DNA of 64,000 bases from Hofstenia miamia (lineage: Eukaryota; Xenacoelomorpha; Acoela), in NCBI GenBank assembly GCA_004352715.1, contig SCFE01000021.1, forward strand, positions 1,397,518 to 1,461,517. The letters run 5' to 3'. Made by a program: the position numbers and the translations under genes. Below, one piece after another: positions 43,601 to 49,937 of this stretch (positions within the stretch are counted from its first letter, which is position 1; every line of letters begins with the position of its first letter). The notes beneath the pieces are model-generated. The model was not told the origin of the DNA, made no database searches, and saw only the letters and a list, made by a program, of their open reading frames with translations.

Positions 43601-46600
43601 AATATCAATGATGCATGGCATCTTATGAAATGCTTATTAGTTAGTTTTTTTAAATCCTTAGGATTCATTAAACGATTTAGTGCAAACAGATGATAGAAAG
43701 CCCTCCTTCTGCTTACAGTTCAGATGACGATGCCGATTTTTTCAAAATGGTTCAGAGGTAATGTAAGTATTCTGATTTCGTTATTATGCTATTTTAGACA
43801 ACGCAAAGAGATGGACGATCTTTCCAAGAATTACACAATGGAGCGCAGAGACATTACAAACCGACACCAGAATGAAGTTAGACAGTATTGGAGCCATCGG
43901 GCTTCACGTGAAAGCTCTTCTGATTCGTATCATGATGAAATGACACCGATTGGAGATTTCAACAAACGTCTGCTTCATTACTTTCCGCCAGCATCTTTTT
44001 ATCTTTCACATTCTGCCCCGCCATCTCATTGGACTTACCATACGCCATTCGCTTCCACAGGGTTGCTTATTCCATCCACACATGATTATCATTCTTCAAT
44101 TTCGCAGTCAAATCATCTCCACTCGCCGCCGATTCCACATTCTAAGCTCAACTCTAATGTAAGTTAACGATTGTTGGTGATTATGACTTTGAGTATTCAT
44201 CAATTTTGTCCTGCTTTAATCAGCTCACTACCAAATACAATTAACTCCATATTCTCTGAATTATGATACATCTTAATTTTTGGTAGCCTCACAATCTGTT
44301 TTCTGAAAAAGAAGTTTCTGAATTGATTAAGGAAAACTTTTCATGTCTTATTTCCACGCTTTTATATGTTGTCCTACGTGTAGTCAACAAAAATAATTGT
44401 AGCGAATTAATGCATCCGAATTTTGTACAGCTCATGATAGCTTATGCTGGATTAGAATTGTCAAATTCAATGCAGGTTTTAAAAGAATTTCAATTATTTG
44501 TAGATGAATTTTGAATCAAATTTTGCCTTTTCAAATCGCATCACATTCACAACATTTTCACTTAACAATAAGACTTCAGGGGTTGTTGAAATTTAAAGGT
44601 CTTGTAAATTAATTTTAAGCCATAGTTCACAGCGAGCTTTTTCCAAAATTTCCAAAGGACATCTCTCTAAAATGTGGAATATTAATTGATTTCTTCCAAT
44701 TTTCATTTTTAACATGAATCCAGGGGTAACATTAAATTTGGAAGATTCATATAAAATAATTTTCAATAATTAATATTATATGAAACAAATTTCATTGTCA
44801 TTGTCCTTTGTTTGGCATTTTGGAATACGCTGCAGCATTGTTTCGGGGAAACAATACGCAAAAAATTGTAATTTATTAAAACTCCTAATTTTTCTTAGTG
44901 TATGATTCAAGCTCACAAATTTTACTAGCAGATACGTATTATATTATGAATGATGTTTTGTTTTCAGCCAATTCTTTAAAAATTCGTATTTGTTATTAAG
45001 ATTTTGAAGGTCACAGAGGATTTTACTTTCTGTGGAGTATAGTGTGTGGACTTCAAGTAGGCACACATGCTTCTGGATTGCACACTCTACGCTATGAAGC
45101 TGAGTTATTTTCTGATTATTATTTAATACATTGATATTTGCTTTAATTTTACAAAAATGTGAATTTAAATTTTGTCAATTAAAATTTTATTTGCTTAAAG
45201 ATTGTTTTTAACTTTTGCGCAACTAACGCATTTCAAAATACAGACTGATTCTAAATTTTCTATTGAACTTACTTTTGCCATAAAAAATGTAATATAAAAT
45301 ATAATTCCATGAAACAAGTTTTATTTGATAACCAAATGCTAAATTTCTTCAAAACAGCTTTTAAATTGTCCGCAATTTCGTTCTATGCATAATTTACATC
45401 TTTTAGGCAGAGATTAAATAGAGTCTTTGCACATATGAGATTCTGCTATTATCGCCAATTCAGTTAAAATTCTTGCATTTAAATCACTAAGATCAGCTAC
45501 AGGTACATTATAAACTTTCCCCTCAAACAACCCCACAAAAAGTAGCCGAGAAGCGATAAATGGGGATTTGGCGATCTCTAACCCAATAAAAACTCCTCTT
45601 TCACTGATAATCACTTTTTCAAACAAAAGTTTTTAATGGTGCTCCAATTGTGAAATAATTAAATTCTTATCAATGTAAAGTAATTTAGCATTACATTATC
45701 AAGTAAAACTTGTTTCATTGAATTATATTTTCCAATAAAAATTTATGGCAAAATCAATGCAGTGTAGACTTTATAATCACCCTGTATATTATTTTTGTTA
45801 CTGATCTCTTAAAAAATCAACCTGTGCAAGCTAAGTGATTCTTCCTCTGTATTAATCAAGTATTAAAGTTGATAATTTATATTTTTAAGGTTATGACAAG
45901 TCCTAATCTTTTGCTCTTATTGTCGATCACACTTTTCTTAGAAAGAGATGTGAATGGATCAAAATATCTTGTCATCCGCAACCGCGCAACTTATTCGTTT
46001 GACCCGCAAACAGTATTTAATATTTTTTCTTCGGTTTGCTTTTTCATTTTGGTATAAAGTGACATTTCTTAATCCTAAGTAAACCACAATTCCCTTAAAG
46101 GAATTGTTTTAAGACGGAAGTATCACGTCAGTAACTAAGACAATTGTGGTAATTGCAGTGGGGTTAGTCAAAGGGCGGGCTGCTCTAGTGTGTAATTGTA
46201 TCGTATTTTAAGAAATAAAATTTATTGCAATCTCTTCAATTTGTACAAGCAATTTCTCCAACAATGTTAAGAGTTATGTTAAATAACAATATGGTGCGAA
46301 CGCAATTGCTGTTAGACTATTATAATGTATACTTGAACTGTCTTTATGGTAATTAGATTGTATTTATTAATCTTAAGAATATAACTATATTTTAGAGGCA
46401 TACTCGATCATTATAAAATAATGCCTTTAGAGGTATTAAAGGAGTTAGGGTATAAATTTATTCCACAAATTCTATTGGTGATTTTGGAAAAAGCCAAGTA
46501 TACATATCTATTTTTTATTTTTTTGTCAGTGTTTAAATTTAAGCTAGAAAATTGAGTGAAAGGTTCTTGTCAAGCACTGTAAACAATAAGCTTAGTTGGC

Positions 46601-46917
46601 CAAGTGTATCTATTTTATATTTGTCGAAATATGCTATTTCCAAATTTGAATGACATTGAATATATTATCGTTAAGCCCTTGTCGAAAATGCAAAATAGTG
46701 AATTTGGTGCCAATTGCAGAAAAAATGAATTTCCATTGTCATTGATTTTCTAACTTTTTGTAATAAAAAATTAATTATTTCCAATAAAAACTTAAGTTTT
46801 TATAGCTTTGCGCCCATTTACCTTTAAGAGTATTATTATTTTCACGATTGAAAATTTTGTAGCCAATTGAGAAATAATAAAGACATCATTTATTAATTAA
46901 GATTATATTTAATTAAG

Positions 46918-46948
<31 letters not shown>

Positions 46949-47026
46949 NNNNNNNNNNNNNNNNNNNNNNNNNNNNNNNNNNNNNNNNNNNNNNNNNNNN
47001 NNNNNNNNNNNNNNNNNNNNNNNNNN

Positions 47027-47063
<37 letters not shown>

Positions 47064-47591
47064 ATTTAGAGTTAGATATCAAATGTATCCAACCCCATTT
47101 TTCTTTTTGTTCTATCGGCCCATACTGCTCACCCAAAAAATCTGCTCCAAAAACTATTTGCGTTATTCTCTTGTCCCATATTTGTCTTATGACAAGATTT
47201 TATAACACTACGTCGACATTGATATGTAATGTATGTTGAATTCTTTATAATAATTTTCAAAGACCATCTAGATTACAACCAATAGAAATCTATTAACTTA
47301 CATAATTCTAATATATAGGTGGTTTCAATGAAAATGTCGTTGTTAGCTTCTACTTCAATTTAAAAAAATTGTAATCCAAGGCAGTCAATATACTGAACAC
47401 TTGTACACAATCATTTGTAAGGCTTCAACCATATCTGGACATCCCCCGGCCTAACCTGTGCACCCCACTTCCATCTCGTAGACCCTGTTTTGACTCGTTT
47501 ATATTTTTGATAATAGTATTTAGAAATTTTGTTTTAGGTGACTTCGTCGACGAACTATTTGCAGACGCCTGCGAATGTGACATCAGACTGA
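4925..47591 (+). CDS. WNK: WNK serine/threonine kinase, whole spliced gene
   Basis: WNK kinases respond to chloride and osmotic state. They phosphorylate the SPAK/OSR1 (Fray) kinases that control cation-chloride cotransport. The order seen is N-terminal leader, kinase domain (about residues 115-380), PF2/CCT domain (about 390-470), Ser-rich linker, second PF2-like domain (about 600-665), RFQV motif, Asp- and Pro-rich stretch, coiled coil and stop. WNK hallmarks visible are K126 in GSFK, C143 in WCEL where other kinases have Lys, H242-R-D, D263-L-G and S277 in the activation loop. Introns are kb-sized in the kinase half, while exons 13-17 are packed into 1.8 kb. A continuous frame needs one exon now at 54300-54355. 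A second exon at 51850-52194 on the opposite strand also fits. With both, about 1,158 aa, short for an invertebrate WNK, so exons may be missing. Confidence 0.93.
5415..5648 (+). CDS. WNK: WNK exon 2 (kinase glycine loop, catalytic Lys, Cys in beta3)
   Basis: Acceptor GGTATTAG|GCAATC, donor CAT|GTAAGT, phase 0 at both ends, 78 codons. An acidic linker (GEDDKEDD) leads into [13 protein letters not shown] and then VAWCELH. The Lys in GSFK and the Cys in WCEL are the defining WNK swap. This is the best single piece of evidence for the family. Confidence 0.95.
5649..10180. other. WNK intron 2
   Basis: 4.5 kb without exons. It holds a (TA)n tract interrupted by 272 N (5726-5997), a GGGCC-rich segment at 8870-9165 with weakly inverted ends (GACACGGG against CCCGTGTC), and an ATT-rich microsatellite at about 9580-9660. 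Nothing else is recognised. Confidence 0.7.
5698..6020. repeat. (TA)n microsatellite with 272-N gap
   Basis: Alternating TA runs flank N from 5726 to 5997. The open frames that cross it are artefacts of the ambiguous bases. Confidence 0.95.
10181..10353 (+). CDS. WNK: WNK exon 3 (alpha C to hinge)
   Basis: Acceptor TTATATAG|AGC, donor GG|GTACTG, leaving 2 nt of a split Gly codon. It encodes [20 protein letters not shown], then VRFYDSW and [11 protein letters not shown], the helix C and hinge signature of WNK kinases. The conserved Glu of helix C lies in the KEEVEMLK segment. Confidence 0.95.
11217..11443 (+). CDS. WNK: WNK exon 4 (catalytic loop, DLG, activation segment)
   Basis: Acceptor CATATTTTTAG|A, donor ATTG|GTAATA. 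It encodes [30 protein letters not shown] and IGDLGLATL, followed by [11 protein letters not shown] supplies the catalytic Asp. DLG replaces DFG, and its Leu is part of the known chloride-binding pocket. The Ser in AKSVIG matches the autophosphorylated activation-loop serine of mammalian WNK1. Confidence 0.96.
11444..12488. other. WNK intron 4
   Basis: It contains a mariner-type relic (listed separately). The remainder, about 12050-12488, is featureless AT-rich DNA. Confidence 0.7.
11757..11932 (-). pseudogene. mariner-like transposase relic
   Basis: On the - strand, separate frames read [10 protein letters not shown] (near 11915) and [17 protein letters not shown] (11757-11807). These match the VCARWVPRLLT and DETWVHHF-PESKRQ blocks of mariner transposases. 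The first catalytic Asp (ADET) is kept. The frame changes several times and stops occur, so it is dead. GAGGGCATACCAAAAGTTCT at 11527-11546 resembles a mariner inverted-repeat end. Confidence 0.55.
12489..12646 (+). CDS. WNK: WNK exon 5 (P+1 loop, APE, helix F)
   Basis: Acceptor TGGTTTAG|GA, donor TCT|GTAAGT. It completes the [20 protein letters not shown] segment and continues with [11 protein letters not shown] and [18 protein letters not shown]. These are nearly invariant WNK blocks. Confidence 0.96.
12976..13064 (+). CDS. WNK: WNK exon 6 (helix G-H)
   Basis: Acceptor ATTCTAG|GGG, donor TTGAG|GTATTT. It encodes [20 protein letters not shown] and [10 protein letters not shown], the C-lobe helices. 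The final AG completes an Arg codon with exon 7. Confidence 0.9.
13065..19116. other. WNK intron 6
   Basis: 6 kb without exons. It contains a tandem 740-bp duplication (16278-17758) and a single N at 18251. I see nothing else with a family signature. Confidence 0.65.
16278..17758. repeat. 740-bp head-to-tail duplication split by one N
   Basis: Bases 16278-17017 recur at 17019-17758 at an offset of 741, with one substitution noticed (C at 16344 against A at 17085). A lone N at 17018 separates the copies. Two unmerged overlapping contig ends are the simplest reading. Inside each copy, GGAGCCGCCACTG before a TA run (ending 16600 and 17341) is the reverse complement of a hAT-type end, CAGTGGCGG. 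The partner end is not visible. Confidence 0.85.
19117..19336 (+). CDS. WNK: WNK exon 7 (end of kinase, start of PF2/CCT domain)
   Basis: Acceptor TTGCTTAG|G, donor ATG|GTAATA, phase 0 out. [14 protein letters not shown] ends the kinase C-lobe. [19 protein letters not shown] and [12 protein letters not shown] begin the PF2 domain, which binds RFxV peptides and helps regulate WNKs. Confidence 0.93.
20930..21413. mobile_element. hAT-type MITE with perfect 8-bp target duplication
   Basis: The element starts TAGAGATGGGCGCGG and ends CGCACTCATCTCTA, a typical hAT TAGAGATGGGC terminus. ATCAAAAC sits directly on both sides (20922-20929 and 21414-21421). Internal sequence is rich in ACCGC/GCGGT repeats, the kind of subterminal repeats hAT transposases bind. 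484 bp with no ORF, so non-autonomous. Confidence 0.88.
24549..25073 (+). mobile_element. Long-TIR Tc1/mariner derivative keeping only the transposase C-terminus
   Basis: About 95-bp imperfect inverted ends: GGGTGTCCATAAGGTCTTTA at the left, and the complement of GGGTGCCCATAAACTCTTTA at the right, with matching blocks further in. Both ends abut TA microsatellite. Between them the + strand reads [29 protein letters not shown] and, in another frame, [12 protein letters not shown] (24774-24810). These are the last catalytic blocks of a widespread DDE transposase. The N-terminal half is missing. Confidence 0.7.
25692..25920 (+). CDS. WNK: WNK exon 8 (PF2/CCT domain end)
   Basis: Acceptor TTTTGCAG|GTT, donor [32 protein letters not shown] and [11 protein letters not shown] finish the PF2 domain, then comes a polar linker. 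It ends with one extra nucleotide (phase 1). The next exon in the scaffold (26623) is only open from phase 0, so the splice cannot be direct. The exon at 54300 resolves this. Confidence 0.93.
25921..26552. other. Start of WNK intron 8, up to a contig join
   Basis: It contains a TA microsatellite (about 25968-25991) and repeated TCCCATGGG/CCGCTGTG words of unknown origin. It ends at a single N (26552) where a duplicated contig end begins. No exon is seen. Confidence 0.5.
26553..27207. repeat. Duplicated contig end, copy A of exon-9 segment
   Basis: Matches 27329-27983 (offset 776) base for base as far as I could compare. Bounded on both sides by single N characters (26552, 27208). This pattern fits an unmerged overlap rather than a real tandem duplication. 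Confidence 0.85.
26623..26700 (+). CDS. WNK: WNK exon 9, copy A (Ser-rich linker)
   Basis: Acceptor TTTTTTGATAG|GAC, donor ATT|GTAGGT, 26 codons in phase 0: [15 protein letters not shown], then [10 protein letters not shown]. Basic and Ser-rich, with RxxS sites. Only one of the three copies (A, B, C) can be used in one transcript. A second donor, GTAG|GTATTT, would shift phase. Confidence 0.7.
27209..28737. repeat. Exon-9 segment, copy B
   Basis: Begins right after the N at 27208 and matches 55104-56637 with only a handful of substitutions and two small indels (about 12 bp extra in C near 55770, 4 bp fewer in C near 55899). Copies B and C look like two haplotypes or a very recent duplication. 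Confidence 0.85.
27399..27476 (+). CDS. WNK: WNK exon 9, copy B
   Basis: Same 78 bases and borders as 26623-26700. This copy sits on the contig that runs uninterrupted into exon 10, so it is the most likely genuine one in the main path. Confidence 0.8.
27984..29532. other. WNK intron 9
   Basis: It carries the hAT-like element at 28203-28886. The remaining sequence is non-coding. Paired small open frames here recur in copy C because the DNA is duplicated, not because they are genes. Confidence 0.6.
28203..28886. mobile_element. hAT-like MITE (CAGAGTTGCAA ends)
   Basis: The left end is CAGAGTTGCAAATGGG, the right end CCCCTATTGCAACTCTC, so the ends are inverted. Flanks ATTGGTAG (28195-28202) and AATGGTAG (28887-28894) differ at one base, consistent with an aged 8-bp duplication. 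Repeated CAAGCCCA/GGCCCA words lie near both ends. 684 bp, no ORF of note. A second copy starts at 56108 and is cut by the gap at 56638. Confidence 0.7.
29533..29591 (+). CDS. WNK: WNK exon 10 (Ser/Glu linker)
   Basis: Acceptor TAATTTAG|GTT, donor AAAGA|GTAAGC. 19 codons plus 2 nt: [19 protein letters not shown]. Phase matches exon 9 (phase 0, ATT donor) and exon 11 (needs 1 nt). Identity rests on phase and position. Confidence 0.7.
29592..30701. other. WNK intron 10
   Basis: 1.1 kb of AT-rich DNA. Nothing recognised. Confidence 0.7.
30702..30891 (+). CDS. WNK: WNK exon 11 (second PF2/CCT-like domain, first half)
   Basis: Acceptor CACCTTTAG|A, donor CTC|GTAAGC. A basic stretch ([12 protein letters not shown]) precedes [20 protein letters not shown] and [13 protein letters not shown]. 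The alternating strand pattern and the D-N-P-DEI-DSL helix resemble the PF2/CCT fold. A second such domain is known in WNK proteins. Confidence 0.85.
31051..31149 (+). CDS. WNK: WNK exon 12 (second PF2-like domain, end)
   Basis: Acceptor TTCTTTAG|ATT, donor AAG|GTATGC, phase 0 at both ends, 33 codons: [20 protein letters not shown], then [13 protein letters not shown]. It continues exon 11 in frame. Confidence 0.85.
33127..33582. repeat. Direct repeat of about 165 bp flanking a 121-N gap
   Basis: CTTAAATTCACACTATGCC and the following 160 bases before the gap (33292-33412) recur after it with a few differences. Both copies end in GACTTGTCAACGAGCCGAAA. This looks like overlapping contig ends, possibly from two haplotypes. 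Confidence 0.8.
34975..35428. repeat. (TA)n microsatellite with 391-N gap
   Basis: TA runs on both sides of N 35021-35411. Open frames across it are artefacts. Confidence 0.95.
35694..37106 (-). mobile_element. Degenerate Tc1-type transposon
   Basis: The ends are inverted: TGGACAAAAGTATTGAGA from 35694, and its complement TCTCAATACTTTTGTCCA up to 37106. The 1.4-kb length suits Tc1. On the - strand, 36181-36215 reads [12 protein letters not shown], the SPDLNPIEH block holding the last catalytic Glu. This is followed by [10 protein letters not shown]. Upstream pieces such as a degenerate SDES block (near 36530) are broken by stops, so the element is inactive. Confidence 0.75.
38341..38396. repeat. 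(TA)n microsatellite, longest uninterrupted run
   Basis: More than 50 bases of pure alternating TA. Other TA tracts in the window end in N gaps, so such runs are what broke the assembly. Confidence 0.97.
39402..39434. repeat. Possible isolated Tc1-like end
   Basis: TGACCGAACCTTTATGTTCAGCACTG followed by TA is the complement of a CAGTGCTGAACATAAAG-type Tc1 terminus. No partner end or transposase was found nearby, so this may be a solo end or chance. Confidence 0.25.
40651..40816. repeat. (TA)n microsatellite with 119-N gap
   Basis: TA runs flank N 40685-40803. The Tc1 transposase frame is cut here. Confidence 0.95.
40816..41143 (-). pseudogene. Tc1-like transposase, N-terminal DNA-binding part
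   Basis: From ATG at 41143 the frame begins [20 protein letters not shown], then [32 protein letters not shown] and [16 protein letters not shown]. This is the two helix-turn-helix (paired-like) domain with a GRPRK hook that binds the transposon ends. The DDE catalytic half is absent: the frame runs into TA repeat and the gap. An upstream in-frame ATG at 41206 exists, but MPK is the usual family start. Confidence 0.85.
40816..41476 (-). mobile_element. 5' part of a Tc1 element with IR/DR-like end
   Basis: The terminus is the complement of GGTGTCTCCATACTTATG + TCCGGTACTG (41447-41474), next to TA. A related word, CCGTCTCCATACTTTTGGCC (41257-41276), lies about 190 bp inside in the same orientation. 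That is the layout of IR/DR-type Tc1 elements, where two transposase sites sit in each end. The other end is missing. Confidence 0.7.
41968..42203. mobile_element. hAT-type MITE (CAGTGGCGCG ends)
   Basis: Left end CAGTGGCGCGCTTAGC, right end AACGCGCCACTT, the classic hAT terminus. Flanks CCCTGGAG (41960-41967) and TCCTGGAG (42204-42211) form an 8-bp duplication with one mismatch. 236 bp, no coding capacity. It sits 210 bp before WNK exon 13. Confidence 0.8.
42414..42639 (+). CDS. WNK: WNK exon 13
   Basis: Acceptor ATGTTTAG|GAT, donor CCA|A then GTAAGT. 75 codons plus 1 nt. Ser-rich, then [20 protein letters not shown], a hydrophobic heptad-like segment. No named domain. Phase and the cluster of following exons support inclusion. 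Confidence 0.75.
42803..43029 (+). CDS. WNK: WNK exon 14 (coiled-coil and acidic/proline stretch)
   Basis: Acceptor GTTTTTTAG|CT, donor [29 protein letters not shown] looks helical. Next come an Asp run (MMDDDDDVH) and HPPPPLTLD. Phase completes exon 13 and leaves phase 0. Confidence 0.75.
43250..43429 (+). CDS. WNK: WNK exon 15 (RFQV docking motif)
   Basis: Acceptor TTTTAACAG|GTT, donor AGA|GTATGG, phase 0, 60 codons. [19 protein letters not shown] contains RFQV, the RFxV motif through which WNKs dock to the CCT domain of SPAK/OSR1 (Fray). Numerous Ser-Pro sites surround it. Confidence 0.88.
43690..43757 (+). CDS. WNK: WNK exon 16 (short, start uncertain)
   Basis: Frame [20 protein letters not shown], then VQR, ending CAGAG|GTAATG and joining exon 17 in phase. 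The acceptor used here is GCAAACAG|ATG. A better acceptor, ATCCTTAG|GAT at 43661, opens [13 protein letters not shown], but that frame stops unless one base near CCCTCC (43701-43706) is extra. Either the weaker acceptor is used or there is a 1-bp assembly error. Confidence 0.6.
43758..43797 (+). other. 40-bp intron
   Basis: GTAATGTAAG ... CTATTTTAG. It must be removed because the frame hits TAA immediately (AGG TAA). 40 bp is very short beside the kb-sized introns of this gene. Confidence 0.6.
43798..44158 (+). CDS. WNK: WNK exon 17 (C-terminal coiled coil)
   Basis: Acceptor GCTATTTTAG|A, donor [29 protein letters not shown] is a charged helix like the C-terminal coiled coil of WNK proteins. 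It is followed by a His-, Pro- and Ser-rich tail. Phase 0 out. Confidence 0.8.
44287..44514 (+). CDS. Possible alternative WNK last exon
   Basis: Acceptor TTTTTGGTAG|CCT in phase 0 opens 75 codons to [23 protein letters not shown], then leucine-rich sequence ending LFVDEF. Phase fits exon 17. There is no family match, and an AT-rich intron can stay open this long by chance. Confidence 0.25.
   Translation, partial: PHNLFSEKEVSELIKENFSCLISTLLYVVLRVVNKNNCSELMHPNFVQLMIAYAGLELSNSMQVLKEFQLFVDEF
45238..45786 (-). mobile_element. Second long-TIR derivative with transposase C-terminus only
   Basis: Ends TACAGACTGATTCTAAA and (complement) TACAGGGTGATTATAAAG. Inner inverted blocks include TATAATTCCATGAAACAAG against TATAATTCAATGAAACAAG. 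The - strand ORF 45626-45414 contains [20 protein letters not shown], the WGxLKxKVY-type end of the same DDE family as at 24.5 kb. No N-terminal half. Confidence 0.65.
46920..47057. repeat. (TA)n microsatellite with 78-N gap
   Basis: TA runs flank N 46949-47026. Confidence 0.95.
47538..47591 (+). CDS. WNK: WNK last exon (stop codon)
   Basis: Acceptor TTTTGTTTTAG|GTG opens [17 protein letters not shown] and TGA. Phase 0 fits exon 17 directly. It is short and without a domain, so assignment rests on the strong acceptor, the phase and the bias toward coding-like composition. Confidence 0.6.
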   Translation: MTSSTNYLQTPANVTSD

Positions 47592-49134
47592 TAATTCTTC
47601 ACTTTGACGAATTTGGCGTGGATCACTCTACTTGAACTTACGGTGCTATCAATCCTAATTATTTAATTTCTTGCTTTTATTATTTTGTACAAAAATGTCA
47701 AGTAATATAAGACTATCACAATTTTATTAAGCTCATTCTGTCAATATTTATTGAGTAAACGAGCTTAATATTTACAAAATTGCCACAATTTGTATCAAAA
47801 TAGAACGTGTCATATTTAATTCATTATATTTTTAATAACGATATTATATTGCACATTTAGTTCATAGAATAGTAGTGCCACTCCAGTATTGTGTAAATCC
47901 AGTACTGAGTTAAAATCCGTTATCGCGCAAAAACGCTAAAGTCATATGCCCAAAATACAACTACCTTTTAATGTTAGACTCCAGTTCTGTGTAAATCACT
48001 ATTGCGGAAAAACTAAAATAGGTCATTATTGCGCTCAATTGCTGAAGAATGTATTCTTCATAATGATGGGGTACAAGAAACCTTTAGAAGTTTAAGAAAT
48101 GCTTTTCAAAATTGGAGAAAACAAGGCAATCAATAATTACTAAATATTTCAGAAAACTAATATTCTTAGTGTAGTTGTAAATCGATTTTTAAAACAGATG
48201 TGCATTGCGAGTGTTTTTTAGGTCATTTACACTTTCATTATAGAGTAGGACAAACCGGTCATCTTAGACTTGTTTTTAATAATTATGCAGTAAATTAATT
48301 AATAAGACGATTTATTTCTACATAGTTCGTGCCAACGTTGTTTAAAAAACTCGAGTTAAGATAAGAAAACAACGTACTTTTTGTAACATTATTTATTTCA
48401 ATAACATGTAATCACAGGACTATTCATCATTGTCCAACTCACCTTTCTTCCAATTGCGCCATCGCTTCTTGGTAATCCAAGCCCTGAATGTTGTTGAGCA
48501 AAATCAAGATGGGGTACGTTGTTTTGCGTTGCTTAAAAATTCAGTCATAATCACGTTGCTTATTTAAAAATCCACTTTGCCCCAAACTATGAATTCTCGT
48601 AATGAGTAGCAACAGTAAAAAAGAGAGCATGTAAATGGAAGCATTATTTAAAAATATTGAAACGGTATCATCATTTCTAGTGATAAATCTTAGTGCAGAT
48701 GGTTAAAATCTCTTGTATATTTATCTGTGCGGCAGTAAAAAGACTTGTAATTACTACGGGTTGTATGAACGCTAAAGAAGCTTCTGATGTTCTTTGTAGG
48801 GATGTATTCGGTTCGGAAAGGCGCTTGGTGCTCACCTGATTTTTACATGCCATGTTGATAGCATAGATGAGTTCATCGTTTGGAATGTCGCTAAGCTTTG
48901 AAAATAATACAATTGGTTTTCTTAATGACTTAGGTAGACCAATGGATAAACCAGGAACCCAGACCGCAGCAGCGTATGTATGAAATATAATATACCATCT
49001 TTTTCATTGAGGGAAGTATGAATTTCAAAACAAATGTGTGGGTCCGAAACAGATAATTATCACATAAAACATTTTTTTCTGCGATTTGTAATAGATTCAT
49101 CTGCAAGATGGTTTGATGTCCCATCTATTCATCA
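47592..49134. other. Downstream of WNK, nothing recognised
   Basis: It would include the WNK 3' UTR. I do not assign a polyadenylation site. No other gene is visible. Confidence 0.5.
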
Positions 49135-49640
49135 TTCTTCTTGAGTTTATATATGAATTTAAAAAAGAAACGCATCATTTATTTTAACATGTTTCGGCAT
49201 GCCGCTGCCATTTTCAAAAAGTTTCCCACTATAAAATTTACAAAATATTCATCAAATTACATATTTTTATATATTTTTTTATAATATTTTCGGTAAATTT
49301 AGTTTGTATTTATATTCATCTTTTTTGTTTAAGCTTGGTTCCTTTAATTCTATATAAATTGATTCAATGATGCTTAGTTGAAAATTATCAACTGCCTTGG
49401 ATAAAATTTTATATGTAAATTTCATATTACAGTTCTTTAAATGATCAGAGATGGTTGAATGAATTTTTTAATAATAATAATAATAATATTTATTTAATTC
49501 TTTTTTTGTGTTCTTTAATTCTTAATTGTAAATTCCTTGACGTTTTTCCAATGTATTGTGCACCACAGTTGCAAGTTATTTCATATATTACTTTGGAAAT
49601 GATGCGTTTCTTTTTTATATTCATCATTCTGTTTTAAATT
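49135..49640 (-). mobile_element. Penelope-like element fragment with GIY-YIG endonuclease
   Basis: On the - strand, 49625-49490 reads VIYEITCNCGAQYIGKTSRN and then LQLRIKEHKK. This is the CxC-x-x-YIGKT...RLxEH core of the GIY-YIG nuclease of Penelope-like retroelements. A 20-bp perfect inverted repeat (49161-49180 and 49597-49616) brackets the piece, and GGCATGCCG plus AAACATG lies at the far end (complement of 49190-49205). Reverse transcriptase is absent. Confidence 0.65.
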
Positions 49641-49753
49641 AGTGAATACTTTTATAATACAACGAACAAACTGATATTACATCTTTTTTTATCCATTTAA
49701 AGAAAGGAAAAGACCATTATCCATAAATCTAGATCAAATCAAAATGATTGGTG

Positions 49754-49937
49754 TCACTTCAGGTAATGGCTGGCTCCATCTAAGTGATGTTCAAATACAA
49801 GCCTTAAAACTGCATGGTGTCGTCTAGCTCCACGAATGCAGAGGATCATGCTTCGTAGTAAGGAAAATCCAAGTTTGCACCTTATCCAATTGCAGGTTGT
49901 GGAATAATCAGGATGCCATTTCTCTGAGATTAAACCA
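49754..49937 (-). other. Unidentified coding-like fragment at a contig end
   Basis: An open - strand frame, CNWIRCKLGFSLLRSMILCI then RGARRHH, enters from the gap and stops at 49754. Composition differs from neighbours, and the LLRS-x-x-LC-RG pattern feels like a transposon-borne ORF I cannot name. Confidence 0.3.

Larger units (their letters stand above)
44159..47537. other. Last WNK intron
   Basis: It contains a possible alternative last exon (44287-44514), a long-TIR transposon derivative (45238-45786) and a TA microsatellite with gap (46920-47057). The rest has no recognised feature. Confidence 0.6.

Noticed and set aside
43724-44167. 147-aa single ORF starting before exon 17
   Set aside because: It reads through the 40-bp intron in a different frame; the N-terminal 25 residues are not coding.
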